A DNA stretch of 64,000 bases, from positions 32,343 to 96,342 of the forward strand of contig JBBIQS010000020.1 of NCBI GenBank assembly GCA_037442205.1, written 5' to 3'. The translations under genes and the position numbers were made by a program. The stretch's first letter is position 1, and the number at the start of each line of letters is the position of its first letter. The notes under the pieces were generated by a model. It saw only the letters and a list, made by a program, of their open reading frames with translations, was not told the origin of the DNA and made no database searches. This DNA comes from JBBIQS01 sp037442205 (GTDB lineage: Bacteria; Myxococcota; Myxococcia; Myxococcales; UBA5297). Positions 59,697-64,000 of the stretch are shown here, one piece after another.

Positions 59697-60959
59697 ATGC
59701 TGCGGACCGACTTCGCGAAAACCCTGGCGATTGTCCTCTCACTGGCGGCCTGTCACGGCTCCGGCGAGCCGCAAGCTCCGGCGGTGGAGGCGGCGGCAGC
59801 AGAGCCGGAGAAGATCGCTCCCGCTCCGGCGCAGCCGCAGAAGCCGGCCGAGCCGCCGCTGGTCAGCGAAGTCCGCGTCGCCCGCATCCTCAAGAAGATG
59901 ACCTTCACCGGCACGCTGGCCGAGATGGGGCTGACCGCCGAGGAGAGTGGCGAGGTCGTCGCGGCGCTCAAGAAGGTCTTCAACTTCAAGAAGATGCGGC
60001 TGGGCGATCAGCTGCGCGCCTGCCGCACCGAGGGCAGGCTGGCCTCGCTGGAGTACCGCGCCTCGCCGCTGGACGAGTGGCTGGTCACGCGCGAAGGGGC
60101 TTCGCTGGTGGCCAAGAAGCGGGTGGTCGAGGTGGAGCGCCAGGTGGCGGTGGTGAACCTGTCGATCCACAGCTCGATCTACGAGGCGATGGTCGACGCC
60201 GGCGAGGATCCCGGGCTGGCGGTTGACGTCGCCGACATCTTCGCCTGGGACATCGACTTCTACCGCGACGTGCGCAAGGGCGACCGGCTGCGGATCGTGG
60301 TCGAGAAGCAATTGGCGCACGGGCGGCTGCTCAAGTACGGGGAGATCCTGGGCGTGCGCTACGAGGGCGAGCAGGTCGGCAGCAAGCGGCTGCTGCGCTA
60401 CGACCCCTTGGCCAGCGGGCCCAGCTACTTCGACGAGAAGGGCAACAGCGCCAAGAAGTCCTTCCTCAAGAGCCCGCTCAAGTACGTGCACATCACTTCG
60501 GGCTACGGCGGGCGGGTGCATCCCTTCACCGGGTTCGTGCAGAACCACCAGGGCGTGGACTTCTCCGCCGAGATCGGCACGCCGGTGTGGGCGGTGGCCG
60601 ACGGGGTGGTGACCCGGGTGGTGCGCAACGATCCCGGCGGCGGCAACTTCGTCTTCCTGCGTCACATGAACGGCCTGGAGACCGGTTACCTGCACCTGTC
60701 GCGCTTCGCCGACGGCATGGCGGTGGGGACGCGGGTCCGTCAGAAGCAGGTGGTGGCCTTCACCGGCAACACCGGGATGAGCACCGGGCCGCACCTGCAC
60801 TACGCGATGAAGCGCGGCTGGGAGTACATCAACCCGCTGGCCCAGAAGTTCCCCCGCGCCGAGCCGCTCTCCAAGTCCGAGCTGCCGCGGTTCGAGGAGA
60901 CGACCTCCCAGGTTCGCGCCCTGCTCGACGCCGAGCTGGTGGCGTCGCTCGCTCGCTAG
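59697..60959 (+). CDS. M23-family peptidoglycan metallopeptidase lipoprotein
   Basis: A 420-aa lipoprotein (LRTDFAKTLAIVLSLAACHG, lipobox LAAC). The N-terminal half (MTFTGTLAEMGLTAEESGE, FKKMRLGDQLRACR) fits the Csd3/MepM-type inhibitory domains; the C-terminal M23 domain has HPFTGFVQNHQGVDFSAEI and GPHLHYAM, which supply the zinc ligands. It should cut peptidoglycan cross-links. The chosen ATG at 59697 begins a normal lipoprotein signal. A partial copy of its C-terminus lies 1.4 kb downstream. Confidence 0.92.
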   Translation: MLRTDFAKTLAIVLSLAACHGSGEPQAPAVEAAAAEPEKIAPAPAQPQKPAEPPLVSEVRVARILKKMTFTGTLAEMGLTAEESGEVVAALKKVFNFKKMRLGDQLRACRTEGRLASLEYRASPLDEWLVTREGASLVAKKRVVEVERQVAVVNLSIHSSIYEAMVDAGEDPGLAVDVADIFAWDIDFYRDVRKGDRLRIVVEKQLAHGRLLKYGEILGVRYEGEQVGSKRLLRYDPLASGPSYFDEKGNSAKKSFLKSPLKYVHITSGYGGRVHPFTGFVQNHQGVDFSAEIGTPVWAVADGVVTRVVRNDPGGGNFVFLRHMNGLETGYLHLSRFADGMAVGTRVRQKQVVAFTGNTGMSTGPHLHYAMKRGWEYINPLAQKFPRAEPLSKSELPRFEETTSQVRALLDAELVASLAR

Positions 60960-61062
60960 CGCTGGGGCGAGGCGCCGGCGGCTGGTTCTCGCCGCCGGCG
61001 AGGGCCCCGAGGATCCGGCCGCCTGAATCGGCCGTGAACGCTCTGGCGCGTTGAGCGCGAGC

Positions 61063-62253
61063 TCACTTCGTCGTGTATCCGAGCGTCAGGCTGAGGACCT
61101 CGGCCTTTCCGGAGTAGGTCCCCGGCAGCAGCGGGAAGGTGCTCTCGTTGTTCATAAGGATCACGTGCTGATAGCCGAGATCGATCCTGAATCCGTCCAG
61201 GTGCACGCCGGCGCCCAGCGCCAGGTTGAGCCGGTTGGCGTCGGGCAGGTCAGGCGAGAGGGTCTCCGCCGGCGAGGGAGTTGGGTCGAAGATGGCGCCG
61301 GCGCGCAGGCGCACCACTCCCAGCGCGACCTCGCCGCCGAGCCGGAAGCTCCAGGTGTAGTGCCAGTTCTTCTCTTGCGTGCTCGACAGCTGCGGGTTCT
61401 CGAACTCCAGCGCCAGCCGGGGGAAGCGCTGCCAGGCGGTGTAGATGGCGTCGAACCCCAGCTGCAGCGCCTCGACTGGCCGCAGCCCCACCCCGAGCCC
61501 GACCGAGTCCGGCAAGGTGATCTCGGTCTTCACCGTCTGGTCGGAGAACCCCGCCGCGAGCGGCGGCGGGACGTTGGAGAACTGGGCGGTGCCGGCGAAC
61601 GGCAGCTTCACCGCGCTGCGGTAGGTGGCCCCGAGGGTGATGGTGTCGGAGAAGATGCTGTACTGCAGGCCGATGTTGCCGCCGACGCCCAGCGCGGTGC
61701 CGCTGACCTTGGCATTGAGCTCGGCGGGGCCCGCGGCCACCGTCCGCTCCAGGTCCACCGAGCCACGCACCAGTTGCACCCCGACGCCGATGCGCAGCCC
61801 GCCAAACTGCAGGGCGCAGGAGGGGTCGACCTCAAAGACGGTGAGGGCGGAATGGGTGATCAGCTGTTTCCCGACCCAGTCCGGGGGCCAGGTGAGCGCG
61901 ACTCCGAAGGGCGCGTTGATGGCCAGGCCGACCGACACCAGATCGCTGATTCCCCAGACGCCGTACAGGTGCGGCGGGTAGACCGGGCTCGACTGGCTGG
62001 TGGTCTGGCCGCCGCTGGGCAGGGTGAAGGTCGTCTGGGGGGCGATAAGGGTGTCGCCCAGCTGCAGCTCGAGCCGCTTTCCGCGGGCCAGCCCGGCGGG
62101 GTTGTAGAACGCCGCCGAGGCATCGTCGATCCAGCCGGTCACCGCCAGCCCCATTCCGGTGGCGCGCCCGGCCTGGGTGTCCACGGAGTAGCCGGCGGCC
62201 TGGGCGGCGCCTGCGGCCAGCATGCAGACGACGAGCATCAGCGACCTGTGCAT
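61063..62253 (-). CDS. FadL/OmpP1-family outer membrane protein
   Basis: A 396-aa protein with signal HRSLMLVVCMLAAGAAQA and the FadL hallmarks: mature N-terminus with AGRATGMGLAVTGWIDDASA and NPAGLARGKRL, and alternating amphipathic beta strands to the C-terminus. FadL proteins move hydrophobic compounds through the outer membrane. It sits between the M23 gene and the decayed M23 copy. Confidence 0.92.
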   Translation of the reverse strand: MHRSLMLVVCMLAAGAAQAAGYSVDTQAGRATGMGLAVTGWIDDASAAFYNPAGLARGKRLELQLGDTLIAPQTTFTLPSGGQTTSQSSPVYPPHLYGVWGISDLVSVGLAINAPFGVALTWPPDWVGKQLITHSALTVFEVDPSCALQFGGLRIGVGVQLVRGSVDLERTVAAGPAELNAKVSGTALGVGGNIGLQYSIFSDTITLGATYRSAVKLPFAGTAQFSNVPPPLAAGFSDQTVKTEITLPDSVGLGVGLRPVEALQLGFDAIYTAWQRFPRLALEFENPQLSSTQEKNWHYTWSFRLGGEVALGVVRLRAGAIFDPTPSPAETLSPDLPDANRLNLALGAGVHLDGFRIDLGYQHVILMNNESTFPLLPGTYSGKAEVLSLTLGYTTK

Positions 62254-62390
62254 GGACTCTCCCTCCCGGCTCGAGCCGGCGGCGCCTCCGACGGCTCGGC
62301 GCCCTGCCGGTCAGCATGTGGCCGCTCGCTGAGCCGCGAAACCAGCCGCACGGGAGTTGCGCCGCCGACCTCGGGGGGCGCGCCTCGACC

Positions 62391-62597
62391 GGAAACACCG
62401 GCATGAGCACCGGGCCGCACCTTCCCTATGCGAGGAAGCGCGCAGGGGCCTACGTCGTTTCGCTGGCGCAAAGGTTCCCGCGCGCCGAGCCGCCGCCCAA
62501 GAGCGACCTGCCCAGGTTCGAGGAGACGACCTCCCAGGTCCGCACCCTTCTCGATGTCGAGTTGTGGCGACGCTCGAGTGGTAGCCCCTACTACTAG
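62391..62597 (+). pseudogene. partial duplicate of the M23 peptidase C-terminus
   Basis: This stretch encodes GNTGMSTGPHLPYARKRAG..., then SLAQRFPRAEPPPKSDLPRF and FEETTSQVRTLLDVELWRR, clearly homologous to the last 60 residues of the M23 peptidase at 59697-60959. The zinc motif HLH has become HLP, and no start, signal or N-terminal region is present. It is a remnant of a duplication. Confidence 0.8.
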
Positions 62598-62654
62598 GCC
62601 CGCGGCTCGTGTGCGCTCCTTCCGGAGTGGGACGCGCTGGCGTTCAGGACTCCC

Positions 62655-63637
62655 ATGCTTGCTCTGGTCACTGGATCCACCGGTCTCGTCGGAAGTGCCC
62701 TGGTTCGCCAGTTCCAGGCCCACGGACATCAAGTCCGGGCGCTGGTACGCGATCCAAGGAAGGGCGAAGCGGTCCTTCCCGCTGGAATCGAGCTGGCTGT
62801 GGGCGACGTCACCGATCCCGCGTCCATCGACCGGGCGGTCGCAGGAGTGGGCTGGGTCTTCCATGCCGCTGGGATTCCTGAACGGCGCTGCCGGACGAAT
62901 CGGTGTTCGACCGGGTCAATCACCAAGGCACGCGGGCCGTTCTGGACGCGGCCCTTCGGCACAAGGTGCAGCGGGTAATCCTCACCTCGACCATGGACGT
63001 CTTCGCCACTCCGCCCACCGGAGGAACTCTCGTCGAGGGGCAAGTCGATACCTCGCCGCGCGCGTCGGCGTATCAGACCTCCAAGGTGGCGGCCGAGTTG
63101 GCGGGAACCGAGGCCCTGGCCCAGGGACTCGACCTGGTCTTCCTCAATCCGGCGGCGATCTATGGGCCTATTTCGCCGCCGACCACGCTCAACGCCACCA
63201 TCGACAAGCTCTTGCGCGGTCAGCTGCCCGGGCTTCCTCCGGGGGGAATGTCGGTGGTCTTCTCCGAGGGGCTGGCGGCGGCCCAACTCGGCGCGGCCGA
63301 GCGCGGGAAACGCGGAGAGCACTACCTGGTGGCGGACGATCACATCACTCCCCGCCGGCTGGCCGAGGTGGTGGAGCAGGTCGCCGGGCTCTCCAAGCTG
63401 CCGCGGACGTTGCCGGCCTGGCTGCTCAGGGCGGTGGCGGCGACGGTCACCCCGGTAGCGCAGGCTCTCGGCAAGGAGACTCCGGTCGATCCCGGGCAGC
63501 TCGCCTGGCTCCTCGCCGACACTCACGTCGACGCGTCGAAGGCTCGGCGCGAGCTCGGATTCCTGACCACTCCCATCGAAGCAGGCGTGCGCCAGACGGT
63601 GGCCTTTCTGCGGAAGGGCGCTGCCGCCACCGGCTGA
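62655..63637 (+). pseudogene. NAD-dependent epimerase/dehydratase with a frameshift
   Basis: An extended SDR protein split by a one-base deletion. The first part has the Rossmann motif VTGSTGLVGSALVRQF, then FHAAGIPE; the frame is lost near 62883-62888. The second part resumes with LPDESVFDRVNHQGTRAVLD, the catalytic YQTSK motif, and LNPAAIYGP. Restoring one base joins them into a normal-length protein of about 328 residues. Either a real pseudogene or a sequence error. The downstream part keeps good codon structure. Confidence 0.8.
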
Positions 63638-63902
63638 GCCTGGGCGCCGCTCGGCGATTGCCGGGGCATTCGGCTTGATGCTGGGGTCGATTGAAGTTTG
63701 CAGCGTGCTCTCCGTTCTCTCGGGATTCCCTCCACATCGCCAAGGAGCAAGGGCGGAGCCGGGAGGCCCTGACCAGCGGAAATCTCACGGGCCCCGAGCG
63801 CTGGCCGTCCTCTTCGCGTCCATTCGGAGAGGGGACACCGAAGCATGATCTTCGACTCGTCCTGCTTTGCCTGGCAGCGCTGTTCGGCGCGACAATGAGC
63901 GC

Positions 63903-64000
63903 ATGGAACCCTTGCACCTCCTGCATCTCGTCCTGCTGTGCGCGTGGGGCGGCGTCGTGTTGGTCGAGGCGGTGATCGAACTGTCCGGCCGGCGCGGCGA
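63903..64000 (+). CDS. partial membrane protein (C-terminus outside window)
   Basis: The last 98 bases encode MEPLHLLHLVLLCAWGGVVL followed by VEAVIELSGRRG and run off the right edge. A hydrophobic helix begins at residue 5, so it is probably an inner membrane protein. No strong ribosome-binding site is visible, so the start is tentative. Confidence 0.5.
   Translation, partial: MEPLHLLHLVLLCAWGGVVLVEAVIELSGRRG

Overview
This is a chromosomal window of very high GC content. The genes are dense, largely co-oriented in operons and frequently joined by ATGA, GTGA or TGATG overlaps. The gene content points to a myxobacterium (Myxococcota). It has a CarD-type regulator with an acidic region and a basic tail next to a CarG-like zinc protein, a Ser/Thr kinase with the HRDVTPEN catalytic loop common in myxobacteria, Flp-type pilins, many lipoproteins and Cys-rich secreted proteins, a very long coiled-coil protein, and several c-di-GMP and two-component proteins. 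I saw no rRNA, tRNA, CRISPR array, IS element or prophage. The species cannot be named from this sequence alone.

Layout. 1-3.6 kb (minus strand): Ser/Thr kinase with a ribbon-helix-helix-like C-terminus, single-domain response regulator, membrane-anchored arginase-family protein and two membrane proteins. 3.8-5.1 kb: PAP2/Aur1-like lipid enzyme. 5.2-6.3 kb (minus): three tandem Flp pilins with their own terminator. 6.4-10.1 kb (plus): PEGA protein, degenerate histidine kinase, NtrC-type sigma-54 activator. 10.4-12.7 kb: Crp/Fnr regulator behind a sigma-54-like site, then uracil-PRTase-like and hypoxanthine-PRTase genes. 12.8-20.0 kb: membrane protein, 1302-aa methyltransferase-like/coiled-coil protein, and a 768-aa carboxypeptidase-regulatory/PDZ protein. 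20.0-28.4 kb (minus): a small YbjQ pair and a complete System I cytochrome c maturation operon ccmABCDEFGHI. 28.8-33.7 kb: zinc-ribbon protein, GT-C glycosyltransferase pair, carD-carG and a small secreted protein. 33.9-43.1 kb: EGF-like lipoprotein, TolA-like helix protein, DsbA-like and Cys-rich lipoproteins, DUF1704 metallopeptidase-like protein, response-regulator diguanylate cyclase with a lipoprotein, and a small secreted protein. 43.2-45.3 kb: a second GT-C enzyme and a membrane protein. 45.9-51.6 kb: prkA, a secreted protein, yhbH and spoVR, the conserved stress/sporulation trio. 51.7-64 kb: radical SAM/B12 protein, GH31 lipoprotein, UBP zinc finger with DUF5996, PAS-GGDEF protein, M23 peptidase lipoprotein, FadL-type porin, a decayed second copy of the M23 C-terminus, a frameshifted NAD-epimerase and the start of a membrane protein.

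How the genes fit together. The ccm block is a full haem-handling pathway. carD and carG are predicted to act as one transcription complex. The kinase operon, PEGA/HK/NtrC operon, Crp gene and two GGDEF proteins form a signalling-rich background, and many remaining genes serve the cell envelope. The least ordinary items are: the kinase-RHH fusion; the kinase-like sensor lacking ATP-binding residues beside an intact NtrC regulator; the methyltransferase/coiled-coil protein with a palindrome around its -10 box; the tandemly duplicated CcmI-type domain; the histone-H1-like tail of CarD; a 31-cysteine lipoprotein coupled to a DsbA-like lipoprotein; and the partial duplication of the M23 peptidase.
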